Assembly (NCBI GenBank): GCA_019242065.1
Contig: JAFAWJ010000638.1
Span: 1 to 10,565, forward strand
DNA: 10,565 bases
Reading direction: 5' to 3'
Source: Chloroflexota bacterium
GTDB taxonomy: Bacteria; Chloroflexota; UBA6077; CF-72
This document shows positions 1-7,871 of the stretch, one piece after another (within the stretch, counting starts at the first letter, position 1; the number at the start of each line of letters is the position of its first letter). Below the pieces are notes generated by a model. That model saw only the letters and a list, made by a program, of their open reading frames with translations. It searched no databases and was not told where the DNA came from. The translations under genes and the position numbers were made by a program.

Positions 1-567
1 CAGGTATTCCTCTTCGGTGCGGTAATACAGGCTCGGATAATGCGGCGCGATGTTGGTGGGCGACAGCGCGGTCATGAACCCCTGCCGTGCGCCGGCCGCG
101 CCCATCGCGCGCCTGAGATTGGCGATATCGACGTCGACGCGCGCCTGGCCGGTGTACGTGATTGGCCCGGTGCAGGCGAGCGCCGGCCGCGCCCGCCGTT
201 TGCGTACATTCGAGGGTCGGGCCGCGTTCATGACCCGCATCTCCGCGTACACGTCCGGGAACTGCAGCGCGTCGCGCGTGGGCGCGCGCTCGGCTGGCGT
301 CGGGCTCACCTGTTCGAGACCGCCCAACCGCGAGGCCGTGTAGGTGGTGAAGCTCATCTTGCTGTGCTCGCCGTCGTTGATGACGTCGAGCCCGGTCTGC
401 ACCTGGCGCTCGACGACCTCGGCCACGGACCGGGCTATCCGCTCCTGGAGGCGCGCCTCGTCGACTGATTCGCCAACCTCCTCGGCGGCCAGCAACGGTA
501 ACAGATCGGCAGGCCGCGGCAAGCTCCCGCAGTGCGTGGTGATGATGCTGGCGGGTGGCCGCGTCAT
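1..567 (-). CDS. MetE-like methyltransferase (cobalamin-independent methionine synthase II family), N-terminal part; runs off left edge
   Basis: The reading frame is open for 189 codons from ATG at 567 to the window edge, so the C-terminal half is missing. Visible motifs fit the MetE C-terminal-domain fold: TTHCGSLPRP (residues 10-19), the usual N-terminal signature of this family; DVINDGEHSK (61-70), with the family's GE motif; and CTGPITYTG (132-140), corresponding to the TGP segment of the barrel. The zinc-ligand region would lie beyond the edge. Family members are usually about 370-390 residues and are annotated as methyltetrahydropteroyltriglutamate-homocysteine methyltransferase-like. 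Many such short paralogues are not proven methionine synthases and may move methyl groups between other substrates. The ATG overlaps the upstream gene's TGA in an ATGA junction. No Shine-Dalgarno sequence precedes it, so translation is probably coupled. The family call is firm; the substrate is unknown. Confidence 0.85.
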   Translation of the reverse strand, partial: MTRPPASIITTHCGSLPRPADLLPLLAAEEVGESVDEARLQERIARSVAEVVERQVQTGLDVINDGEHSKMSFTTYTASRLGGLEQVSPTPAERAPTRDALQFPDVYAEMRVMNAARPSNVRKRRARPALACTGPITYTGQARVDVDIANLRRAMGAAGARQGFMTALSPTNIAPHYPSLYYRTEEEYL

Positions 568-1733
568 TCGACCGGGGCGACTCGCACTCCGAAAACGCGA
601 TCGAGCCCGGAGACGATCTCGCGCCAGGACTCGCCACCGTCGTCCGAGGCGTAGACGCAGCCGTTGGTGAACGTGGCGAACACCATGTTCGCATCGTGCG
701 GATGGATGTCGATGCCCGAGATCATGTACGGGTTTTCGCCGGGGATGCCGTTGCTGAGGCGCGTCCAGGACTCACCACGGTCCTCAGTTCGCAACAGGCC
801 GGCATGCGCACCGCCGGTGGCCGCGAAGTGGTCGCGGCTCCAGCGCGAGGCGGTGAACGGGCCGGTGCGCGCCGCCTTGGGGCCCGCCCAGGCGGTCGGC
901 CCGTTGTACGCCACACCCAGGAACAGGCGATTCGGCCGACTGGGGTGGACCGTCATGATCACCGCGTAGCCGCGCTCGAAGCCATACTCCAGACGCTTCC
1001 AGTGCCGGCCACCGTCCTCCGTGCGGAAGGTCCCGAACCCGGTCGCGGCGTACACACGCTCGAGGCTCTCGGGGCAGCGCACCACCCAGTGCACGTCGCG
1101 ATAGACCCGATCCGGCAGGTTGGTGGCCGGCTGGTAGGGTTGAATGCCGGCTGGATCGTTCACTGTCGGGAAGGCAGCCTCGTTGCCGGGACCACTGACG
1201 TCGACCCAGGTCTGGCCGCGATCGCTGCTCTTGACCAGGCCGCCCTCCTCCACGCCGACCAGCAGCTCGTCCGGTACGCGATGATCCAGCGCCACGCAGC
1301 GCACGTCGGGCGTATGCGGGGCCGGCGGGAACGTCCAGTTGACGTAGTCAGGCAGGTTTCGGAAGGTCCCCAGCTCACGGAAGGAGCGGCCACCGTTTTC
1401 AGAGACGTACACCATCGCCGGCAGGGTGCCCAGATAGACCTCGTTGGGCCGCGTCGGGTGCACGGACATCGTCCAGATCTCGCGATAGTCGAGGCCGCCG
1501 GCCGGGTACCACTGCCACGTGTCGCCGCCGTCGTCGCTGGAGTAGAGGTCGGTGACGCTCGCCGCGTAGAGATGACGCGGGTTGAAGGGGTCGACCAGGA
1601 GGGCGCGCATGTTCTCGCCCTCGAGGTTTGCGCCTACCACCCGAGCCTGACGCTCGCCCGGGTCGAAGCGGCACTTGACCACACCGCTCCAGGTGAGAAG
1701 ATGCACATCGATGACGCCCGTCGCAACAGCCAT
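564..1733 (-). CDS. Asp-box (BNR/sialidase-like) repeat beta-propeller protein
   Basis: This 389-residue protein carries six Asp-box motifs: SSDDGGDTW (65-73), SENGGRSF (111-118), SSDRGQTW (169-176), TEDGGRHW (238-245), TEDRGESW (316-323) and SDDGGESW (363-370). They alternate with strand segments such as MSVHPTRPNEVYLGT and ITVHPSRPN-like turns, typical of WD40/YVTN/BNR propellers. Known Asp-box proteins include sialidases, sortilins and HCF136-like assembly factors. None of the sialidase catalytic residues can be assigned here, so no enzyme activity is claimed. I chose ATG 1733 because the propeller begins right there. An in-frame ATG at 1790 would add 19 residues across the divergent spacer and overlap the neighbouring start. 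No secretion signal is seen with the short start, so a cytoplasmic location is likely. A TATCCT element sits 7 bases before ATG 1733, consistent with a leaderless transcript. It is the first gene of a pair with the MetE-like gene. Confidence 0.82.
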   Translation of the reverse strand: MAVATGVIDVHLLTWSGVVKCRFDPGERQARVVGANLEGENMRALLVDPFNPRHLYAASVTDLYSSDDGGDTWQWYPAGGLDYREIWTMSVHPTRPNEVYLGTLPAMVYVSENGGRSFRELGTFRNLPDYVNWTFPPAPHTPDVRCVALDHRVPDELLVGVEEGGLVKSSDRGQTWVDVSGPGNEAAFPTVNDPAGIQPYQPATNLPDRVYRDVHWVVRCPESLERVYAATGFGTFRTEDGGRHWKRLEYGFERGYAVIMTVHPSRPNRLFLGVAYNGPTAWAGPKAARTGPFTASRWSRDHFAATGGAHAGLLRTEDRGESWTRLSNGIPGENPYMISGIDIHPHDANMVFATFTNGCVYASDDGGESWREIVSGLDRVFGVRVAPVE

Positions 1734-1768
1734 GCGCTCTAGGATAGGTGCCAGCAGCCAGCCGACAA
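1731..1768 (-). promoter_or_regulatory. Candidate leaderless promoter for the Asp-box gene
   Basis: On the minus strand TTGTCG (plus-strand 1763-1768) is followed after 16 bases by TATCCT (plus-strand 1741-1746). ATG 1733 follows after 7 more bases, so transcription would begin at or next to the start codon. No Shine-Dalgarno sequence is present. Each hexamer matches the sigma-70 consensus at 4 of 6 positions, so the call is tentative. Confidence 0.4.
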
Positions 1769-1788
1769 TACCGGCCTGAGGGAGACGC

Positions 1789-2841
1789 ATGGCCATCACC
1801 GACGCCACCAGGATCAACCCGACCGCGCAGGTCGACCCCACCGTCCTTGCCCGCTTCCAGCGCTCGTACGTCGCGCGGCGCGGCTACAAGGACGACGTTC
1901 AGCGTCCGCCAGCCACGATGGGCGTCAAGGGTGTCGTCGACATCCACTGCCACGCGCACGAGGGCCAGCAAGATGCCCTGGCCGTGGCCCAACACGCCTC
2001 CACCAGTGGCATGGGCGGCATCCTGTTCAAGACTATTCCTGGTCGGCAAAAGCCGATGGACACGCTGCGCGCCGTCCAGGCCGACTTGCAGCGCTGGGCA
2101 GACCAGGTCGAGATCGAACCGGTCAAAACCTGGGCAGCCTGGAATATCGGCACGCGGCTCGGCGGGCTCTCCACCGCTCAGGATGCGCGCGAGCAGATCG
2201 CCGACGGCATCCGCGCTATCTGGATGCCTAACAATACCCACGCCAACACGCTGATGCTCACGCCCAACAAGTCGATGCTGGAGAAGGCTGGCAAGCCAGG
2301 CGACGTGCCGGACAGCATCCCCTGGGAGCTGGCCCGCGAGTTAGGCGGGAACTACCTGCTCGGCGAGGACATGCGGCTCTTGCCCCAGGTGCGCGAGATC
2401 TTCGAGGTCATCGCCGATAGCGACGTGGCGGTCGTCTTCGGGCATACGACACACCCTGAGATCTTCGAGATGGCGGAGCAGGTGCAACGATTGGGCATTC
2501 GCAAGGCGTTCGTCGACCACCCGTTCAGCCCGTTTGTGGCGCTGAGCGTAGCTCAGATGAAGCAGCTGACGGGCGTCGGCATCTACATGAACTTCACATT
2601 CGACGAGTTGTCGCCGCTGCTGGGCCTCAACCCGGCCGTCATGTGCGCGGCCATCCAGGAGCTGGGGACCGAGTATGTGACCCTCTCGAGCGATTGCGGT
2701 GAGCCGCTGTTTCCGAACTCGGTCGAGGCGATGCGCCAGATCCGCGCCTACATGTGCGCCTTTGGCCTGAGTCGCGAGGAGGTGGATGAGATCAGCGTGA
2801 CCAATCCAGCCAGGATCGTCGGCCTGACCCCTGCCCGCTAA
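1789..2841 (+). CDS. DUF6282-like metal-dependent hydrolase (amidohydrolase fold)
   Basis: The protein has 350 residues. An HxH metal motif lies in VDIHCHAH (H53, H55) at the end of the first predicted beta strand. Candidate later ligands are K81, H219 and H222 in VFGHTTHPE, H244 in FVDHPFSP, and D302 in LSSDCGEPLFPN. The C-terminus carries TNPARIVGL, the NPA-type ending common in amidohydrolases. The ligand order HxH...H...D matches the amidohydrolase superfamily. The overall style (GVKGVVDIHCHAH, LSSDCGEP) recalls the DUF6282 family, whose substrates are not established. The start ATG has a GAGGGAG Shine-Dalgarno sequence at 1778-1784, 4 bases upstream. The gene diverges from the Asp-box gene over a 55-bp spacer and converges on the next gene, with which its stop codon overlaps. 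It could be a lactonase, a decarboxylase or another hydrolase; the sequence does not decide. Confidence 0.8.
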   Translation: MAITDATRINPTAQVDPTVLARFQRSYVARRGYKDDVQRPPATMGVKGVVDIHCHAHEGQQDALAVAQHASTSGMGGILFKTIPGRQKPMDTLRAVQADLQRWADQVEIEPVKTWAAWNIGTRLGGLSTAQDAREQIADGIRAIWMPNNTHANTLMLTPNKSMLEKAGKPGDVPDSIPWELARELGGNYLLGEDMRLLPQVREIFEVIADSDVAVVFGHTTHPEIFEMAEQVQRLGIRKAFVDHPFSPFVALSVAQMKQLTGVGIYMNFTFDELSPLLGLNPAVMCAAIQELGTEYVTLSSDCGEPLFPNSVEAMRQIRAYMCAFGLSREEVDEISVTNPARIVGLTPAR

Positions 2842-4520
2842 CCCTTATTGGCGGCGTACGCCTGCATCAACTCGTTTCGCACCTGGTTCCCCGCCGCGCT
2901 CTGCCACTCCTGCACCAGCGCGTCATAATCACTCATCGGCCGCCGCCCGGCGATGAGATCGGTGACGTTGTCGTACCACGCGAGGTCCGCCGTGACACCA
3001 CTGGCACTGCCCGTCGGCGAGTACAGCCCCAACGACGGATCCTCCACCCCCAGCGGGATCAGGGTGTGCTCCACGTCGTACAGCGTCCTGGCATAGTTGG
3101 GAATGTCAGGCAGGTACATGACCTGCGGACGCTGCATCACGTATTTCCAGGGCACCTGCCCGGCGTCCGCGTTGCCACGTTCGCTGAGAATCGGATTGCC
3201 GCTCGCATCCAGCGTATAGTCGGCACCGGGAATGCCCGCCGTCAGCAGCAGGTCTTCAGAGCTGCCGAACGGCGCGGCGAGATAATCGAGGATCCGTAGC
3301 AACTCCTGCACCCGGTCCGCCGTCGCCTTCTTCAACGCCGTCGCCGACTGAAAGCCGACGTTATAGAAATGCCCGAGCTTGCTCGTGCTGGACGCTGGAA
3401 ATGGCGGTACGAACAGAATGTCGAACGGTTGCGGGAGCGAGCGCGCCTGACGCCACACGTCGTTCCACGGATTGCCAAACGACGAAATAAACACCGCGAT
3501 CTGCCCGCCAACGAAGTCGTTCTCACCCTGCTTGATGCTGGTATTGGTAAGCGAGTTGGGGTGATATACCCCCAGCGCGACCACCTCGCGGGCGTACGCT
3601 GTCGCTTCTTTGTACTCGGGCGTCTCCCACATCCTGGTAAATTTGCCACCGCTGTCGACCATCCAGTTGTTGGGTGCGCCAAAAGCAGCGGCGTAGTAGT
3701 CCACATTGAAGGCGACACCCTGGTACGCGCCGGTGGCGTACCGTCCTTCAGCCGGTCGATTGAGTTGCTGGAGGACGCGCTTGAAATCGTCACCGTCTTT
3801 TGGCACAAAGTTCGCGCCGAGCTCGCCGTCGTAGACGCTGGCGTTCTTCAACATCAACGTTCCCGGCGCGTAGCGCTCGACGGGCACCATGTAGATATGG
3901 CCGTCGACGACCGAACCGGAGTTGCGCCAGGCGAATGTCGGAATCGCGGCCAGGTTCGGATAATCCTTGCTGGCATCGCCAGCCAGGTACGGGCTCAGAT
4001 CCGCACACTGGGCTTTGAGGAACGGAGGCAGATTGGCAATTCCATTGATGCCTCGAAACACGTTGATCAGGTCGGGCAGGTCGGTTCCAGCCATGAGCGT
4101 GGTCAGCTTGGCCCGATAATCGGCCACCGGCACCAGGTTGAAGCTGAACTGCGTGCCTAACTGTCGATTCACTTCTTGCCAGGCCGGGTTCTGGTCGAAC
4201 GGCGTCGGCGGCGGCTGCAAGGGTTGTACGAACGCCGTGACGCTTCCGCCCGAGCCAGGCGTCCGGGCAATGCTGCGCACAGGGTTCAGCGGGTAATTGT
4301 TGAAGCCGTCCTCGTAGAGCGGCCCCGCGCTGGGAAAGTCGGGCGCCGGCCGATCAGGGGCCACCCGGTAGGTCGGCAGCACCCCGACGGCTGACGGCTG
4401 CGCCGCGGTAGTTGGACTCGCGGCGGGTACGGCACCAGGTACGCCGGTGGCGCACGCCGCCAGCAACACGGGCCCTGCGCCCAGTGTCGTTCGGACAAGG
4501 TCGCGTCGCGAAAGCCGCAT
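2838..4520 (-). CDS. ABC-type substrate-binding lipoprotein, family 1 / LplA-like
   Basis: From ATG 4520 the protein has 560 residues; a TTG three codons upstream (4529) is an alternative start. The N-terminus shows an SRRDLV twin-arginine-like motif (residues 4-9), a short hydrophobic stretch, and lipobox LAAC with the lipidated Cys at 23. A Pro/Ala/Thr-rich linker follows. The mature part contains NPAWQEVNRQLG (111-122) and YRAKLTTLMAGTDLPDLI (135-152). These are typical of extracellular solute-binding protein family 1 members near LplA/LipO, which usually bind oligosaccharides or related solutes. The expected role is extracytoplasmic ligand capture, with export probably by Tat in the folded state. 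No permease or ATPase gene lies nearby. Its stop codon overlaps the stop of the converging hydrolase gene. Its start lies 35 bp from the ATG of the divergent Mo-hydroxylase gene. The family is confident; the ligand is unknown. Confidence 0.85.
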   Translation of the reverse strand: MRLSRRDLVRTTLGAGPVLLAACATGVPGAVPAASPTTAAQPSAVGVLPTYRVAPDRPAPDFPSAGPLYEDGFNNYPLNPVRSIARTPGSGGSVTAFVQPLQPPPTPFDQNPAWQEVNRQLGTQFSFNLVPVADYRAKLTTLMAGTDLPDLINVFRGINGIANLPPFLKAQCADLSPYLAGDASKDYPNLAAIPTFAWRNSGSVVDGHIYMVPVERYAPGTLMLKNASVYDGELGANFVPKDGDDFKRVLQQLNRPAEGRYATGAYQGVAFNVDYYAAAFGAPNNWMVDSGGKFTRMWETPEYKEATAYAREVVALGVYHPNSLTNTSIKQGENDFVGGQIAVFISSFGNPWNDVWRQARSLPQPFDILFVPPFPASSTSKLGHFYNVGFQSATALKKATADRVQELLRILDYLAAPFGSSEDLLLTAGIPGADYTLDASGNPILSERGNADAGQVPWKYVMQRPQVMYLPDIPNYARTLYDVEHTLIPLGVEDPSLGLYSPTGSASGVTADLAWYDNVTDLIAGRRPMSDYDALVQEWQSAAGNQVRNELMQAYAANKG

Positions 4521-4567
4521 CTCAGTCAAAGCCCATTGTGTGCGCCAGAGCCAGTATGGTGCACTCT
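4521..4567. promoter_or_regulatory. Short divergent control region between the binding-protein and Mo-hydroxylase genes
   Basis: Only 35 bp separate ATG 4520 (minus) from ATG 4556 (plus). The sequence AGTATGGT at 4553-4560 reads as TATGGT on the plus strand, 7 bases before a possible GTG start at 4568. On the minus strand it reads as CATACT, a possible -10 for the binding-protein gene. An imperfect inverted repeat, GCGCCA (4542-4547) and TGGTGC (4557-4562) with a 9-base spacer, overlaps both. I see no good -35 element on either side. Promoter elements for each gene would partly overlap the other transcription unit. Confidence 0.35.
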
Positions 4568-6670
4568 GTGAGCGCGATGGCAGGTTCAGTTGGCGCCTCG
4601 ATCGAACAGATCGAAGCGGTGCTCAAGGTTACTGGTCGGGCACACTTTGGCGCCGACGAGCAGCTCGCAGGTGCGCTGTGGTGCAGCTTCGTCCGCAGCC
4701 CGGTGCCCCACGCGCGCATCGTGCGCATCGACTCGACGCGGGCGCTGGCCGTGCCCGGCGTTCGCGCCGTCATCACCGGCAGCGACATCCCGTCGAAGCG
4801 CTGGGGTCGACGCCTCCAGGACGTCCCGGTGCTCGCCATCGACCGCGTGCGCTTCATCGGTGAGAAAGTCGTCGCCATTGCGGCCGAGACCCGCGAGGCT
4901 GCCGACGAGGCCGCCCGCCTCGTGGACGTCGAGTACGAGGAGCTGCCGGCCGTCTTCGATGCGGAGTCCGCGTTGCGCGGCGAGGTCTTGCTGCACGATC
5001 CAGACGCCAACTACGAAGACGCTCCCGCGTCGTGGGGTACGCGACCCAACGTGCAGTCCTGGGTGACGCTCGACCATGGCGACGTCGAACGTGCTTTTGC
5101 CGAAGCCGATCGTGTGATCGAGCACGAGTTCCGAGTAGCGCCGGTGCATCAGGGCTATATCGAGCCGCACGCGTATGCCGCACGCGTGGATGCCAGCGGC
5201 GGTGTGCAGATCTTTCAGCCGAACAAAATGCCCAGGCGCACCCAGGAGCTCCTCGCGCCGCTGTTCGACCTGCCCGTCGACGCGGTCGACTTCACGCCCA
5301 CGTTCATCGGCGGCGACTTCGGTGGCAAAGGCTCACCCATGGACGCGCCGGCGGTCATCTATCTCGCCCAACGCACACGCCGTCCGGTGCAATATGTCGC
5401 CACCTACTCAGAGGACCTGACGGCCGGCAATCCCCGCCACTCCGGAGTGATCCGCATCAAAAGCGGGCTCCGCGCCGACGGCACCATCCTGGCCCGCCAG
5501 GCGCTGGTGCTGTGGGACGCCGGTGCGTACGGTGGATTCAAGCCCACGCCGACGGTAAGCGTCGGCGGACACCAGCTCGTGGGCAGCTACACCATTCCCA
5601 ACTACCGGATCGACGTTGCCTGCGTGTACACCAATTCGGTACCCCGCGGACATGCCCGGGCACCGGGCAGCCCGCAGTGTTACTTCGTCTCAGAATCGCA
5701 TATGGACATGCTCGCGCAGGCCATCGGCATGGACCCGGTCGAGTTCCGCCTGCGCAATCGCGAGCACGTCAATAGCAAGCAGGCGGCCGTCGTGGAGCGC
5801 GCCGTTTCGGCTTCCGACTGGGCCACGCCTCGCCAGCGTTGGCATGGACGTGGCATCGCGGTCGGCAATCACGGCGTCGGCACCGGTTTCGCCACCATTC
5901 GACTGGTCCTGGATCCCACTGGACAGGTCACGGTCGAGACCGGCCTCCCGGATACCGGCACGGGCGCGCTCACGGTGCTGCAGCAGGTGGTCGCCGAAAC
6001 TCTGGGACTGGACCTGTGGCGGGTCCGTGTGAAGACGCTCGGTACGTCGGCGTCGCCTGCCGATAGCGGCGCCGGCGGCAGTCGCGTGACGCACGTCCAC
6101 GGTCGAGCCGCGCATGGCGCCGCGCAGGCGCTGCTCGCCGAGTTGGCCCGCCTCGGGCGAAGTCTGGGGCCCGGCCCTGGCGCGGTGAGTGCCGAGTTCA
6201 CCTACGAGGCCGAGCGCGGCAGCGCCGCGGCAACCGGCTACATCGCGCAGATTGCCGAAGTCCAGGTGGATCCCGAAACAGGTCAGGTGGCGATCGAGCG
6301 TCTGACCACCGCGCACGAAGTCGGCACCATCATTAATCCGCGCATGCACCAGGGACAGATCGAAGGCGGCATCATCCAGGGCCTCGGTTTCGCCGTCATG
6401 GAAGACCTGGCGATGGTCGACGGCCGGGTGGGTGCCACACACCTGGGCGAGTACAAGCTGCCCAGCGCTGCCGACGTTCCGCCGCTGCTGACGGAGCTGG
6501 TGGACTCGGATGACGGCCCGGGGCCATTCGCGGCCAAGGCGATCGGCGAGTCCTCCAACATTCTGACCGCCGCGGCCATCGCCAACGCGGTCTTCGACGC
6601 CTGCGGCGCACGCATCACCGACCTGCCGCTCACCGCCGAAAAGGTCTTCCGTTGTCTGCACCCCGAATGA
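4556..6670 (+). CDS. Molybdenum hydroxylase large subunit (xanthine dehydrogenase / CoxL family), stand-alone
   Basis: The molybdopterin-binding large subunit has 704 residues from ATG 4556. The usual opening pattern appears as LKVTGRAHFGAD (23-34), RSPVPHARI (47-55) and AVPGVRAVITGSDIP (65-79). GGDFGGK is at 252-258, RGHARAPGSPQ at 364-374, DTGTGALTVLQQ at 466-477 and QIEGGIIQGLG at 601-611. The expected active-site Glu is E665 in AIGES. The protein is shorter than the usual 750-790 residues, mainly because the stretch between about 520 and 545 is compressed. These enzymes hydroxylate N-heterocycles, aldehydes or CO using Mo-cytosine-dinucleotide or Mo-pterin plus FeS and FAD subunits. No FeS or FAD subunit gene is adjacent. 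GTG 4568 and ATG 4577 are alternative starts, and there is no clear Shine-Dalgarno sequence. Lack of the CoxL AYxCSFR loop argues against CO dehydrogenase. Confidence 0.88.
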   Translation: MVHSVSAMAGSVGASIEQIEAVLKVTGRAHFGADEQLAGALWCSFVRSPVPHARIVRIDSTRALAVPGVRAVITGSDIPSKRWGRRLQDVPVLAIDRVRFIGEKVVAIAAETREAADEAARLVDVEYEELPAVFDAESALRGEVLLHDPDANYEDAPASWGTRPNVQSWVTLDHGDVERAFAEADRVIEHEFRVAPVHQGYIEPHAYAARVDASGGVQIFQPNKMPRRTQELLAPLFDLPVDAVDFTPTFIGGDFGGKGSPMDAPAVIYLAQRTRRPVQYVATYSEDLTAGNPRHSGVIRIKSGLRADGTILARQALVLWDAGAYGGFKPTPTVSVGGHQLVGSYTIPNYRIDVACVYTNSVPRGHARAPGSPQCYFVSESHMDMLAQAIGMDPVEFRLRNREHVNSKQAAVVERAVSASDWATPRQRWHGRGIAVGNHGVGTGFATIRLVLDPTGQVTVETGLPDTGTGALTVLQQVVAETLGLDLWRVRVKTLGTSASPADSGAGGSRVTHVHGRAAHGAAQALLAELARLGRSLGPGPGAVSAEFTYEAERGSAAATGYIAQIAEVQVDPETGQVAIERLTTAHEVGTIINPRMHQGQIEGGIIQGLGFAVMEDLAMVDGRVGATHLGEYKLPSAADVPPLLTELVDSDDGPGPFAAKAIGESSNILTAAAIANAVFDACGARITDLPLTAEKVFRCLHPE

Positions 6671-6699
6671 GATCTCGGCACGCCGTCTGACCGCGCTCG

Positions 6700-6736
6700 T
6701 ATACTCGGCCCCAGAGGGAACCCCTGGGAGAGGGAG
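6700..6736 (+). promoter_or_regulatory. Candidate internal promoter, 5' hairpin and RBS before the amidohydrolase
   Basis: The 72-bp gap after the Mo-hydroxylase gene holds TATACT (6700-6705), a good -10 match (5 of 6), but no recognisable -35. A stem CCCAG (6710-6714) / CTGGG (6724-6728) lies between it and the Shine-Dalgarno sequence AGGGAG (6731-6736). AGAGGGA occurs twice, once in the hairpin loop side and once as the working RBS. The gene could be read both from upstream and from this site. Confidence 0.35.
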
Positions 6737-6742
6737 CGCAAC

Positions 6743-7855
6743 ATGCAGCTGAGGGTCGTCAGCGCCGATAACCACGTCATGGAGCCGCCGGGGACGTTCG
6801 TGGACCGGGTGCCGAACGCCCTGAAGGATCGCGTGCCGCGCTTTATGCCGGCGGGGGACGGCGGCGAGGGCTGGAGCTGGGACGGTACGCCGCCGGCGTC
6901 GAGCCCGGTGCCGAACACGATGGGCACCGGCGGTATGGGCTGGACCTGGGACATGCTGCCGCGTGGCAACTGGGACGGCGCGGCCCACCTCGAAGACATG
7001 CAGCGCGATGGCATTGACGCGGCTGTCCTCTATCCGGGCATCGCCGGTCGCCTGTACACCTACGCCGACCAGGAAGCCAAACTTGCCTGCTTTCGCGCCT
7101 ACAACGACTGGCTGCTGGACGAGTTCTGCGCAGCGGACCCGAGTCGTCTGATCGGCGTGTGCCTGATCCCGACCGACGATTCGCCAAAGGACATGCTCGG
7201 CGAAGCCGAGCGCGTGCTCGACAAAGGCGCCCGCGCGCTCTACGTCCCGATGTTTCCCAAACGGCCGCTGCTCGATCCGTTTTACGAGCCACTCTGGACG
7301 CTCGCCACTGATGCCGACGTCGCCGTTTCCCTGCATAACTTTGGCGGCGCGCCCACGCCGATTCCGCCCACGGCCGGCCTGGACCCGCTGACGATGCGCG
7401 CCTCGACTATCGTCCAGTCGTTCTTCACCGGGCCGATTCCGCTGTCGAACATGGTCTTCGCGGGCGTCTTCGCTCGCCATCCGAATCTGCGCTTCGTGGC
7501 TGCCGAAGTGAACGTCGGCTGGGTGCCGTACTGGACCCAACAAATGCACATGACTATCGAGCGCCAGTACATGAAAGGCGGCAACTGGTACCCCAACCTG
7601 CCCACTCGCTACCCAGAGGAGTACGTCGGCAGGAATATCTTTTTCACGGTGCTCGACGACCGATTGGGTTTTCGGTTGCTCAAAGACGACCCTCGGTTAG
7701 CCAGTGCCACGATGTGGTCGATCGACTATCCGCACGCCGTGAGCTTGTGGGGACAGACGCAAGAGCTGATCGCGGAATTGACCGATGGCCTGGACCCGAC
7801 AACTCGACACGCCATCCTGGCGGGTACGGCGATGCGCGTGTTCAAACTCGTTTGA
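6743..7855 (+). CDS. Amidohydrolase-2 family metal-dependent hydrolase or decarboxylase
   Basis: The protein has 370 residues. It begins QLRVVSADNHVMEPP, where H11 stands in the family's degenerate N-terminal motif (DxH rather than HxH). Other likely metal or active-site residues are H198 in VSLHNFGG, E255 in FVAAEVNVGWVPYW, and D328 and H331 in WSIDYPH. This is the pattern of PF04909-type amidohydrolases, which include ACMSD-like decarboxylases and various hydrolases. A Gly/Trp-rich insertion at about residues 40-72 contains GWSWD and GWTWD. Length is normal for the family. An AGGGAG Shine-Dalgarno sequence lies 6 bases before the ATG. Only 28 bases separate its stop from the next gene, so the two are probably co-transcribed. 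The substrate cannot be assigned; the neighbouring Mo-hydroxylase suggests a ring compound, which is inference. Confidence 0.85.
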   Translation: MQLRVVSADNHVMEPPGTFVDRVPNALKDRVPRFMPAGDGGEGWSWDGTPPASSPVPNTMGTGGMGWTWDMLPRGNWDGAAHLEDMQRDGIDAAVLYPGIAGRLYTYADQEAKLACFRAYNDWLLDEFCAADPSRLIGVCLIPTDDSPKDMLGEAERVLDKGARALYVPMFPKRPLLDPFYEPLWTLATDADVAVSLHNFGGAPTPIPPTAGLDPLTMRASTIVQSFFTGPIPLSNMVFAGVFARHPNLRFVAAEVNVGWVPYWTQQMHMTIERQYMKGGNWYPNLPTRYPEEYVGRNIFFTVLDDRLGFRLLKDDPRLASATMWSIDYPHAVSLWGQTQELIAELTDGLDPTTRHAILAGTAMRVFKLV

Positions 7856-7871
7856 CGGATCCGACACACGC

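Noticed and set aside
555..1742. A 395-codon open frame on the plus strand
   Set aside because: It is antisense to the Asp-box gene, whose six repeat motifs prove the minus-strand frame. The translation shows no recognisable fold.
3369..4160. A 263-codon open frame on the plus strand
   Set aside because: It is antisense to the LplA-like binding protein, whose signal sequence and family motifs are clear.
4522..4536. Tiny upstream frame ATGGGCTTTGACTGA ending next to the start of the binding-protein gene
   Set aside because: It is four codons with no Shine-Dalgarno sequence; there is no evidence for translational control beyond chance.
5690..7549. A 619-codon open frame on the minus strand
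   Set aside because: It lies antisense to two well-supported genes (the Mo-hydroxylase C-terminal half and the amidohydrolase). Its translation is rich in Arg/His/Gly/Ala and shows no domain. Long antisense frames are common in GC-rich coding DNA.
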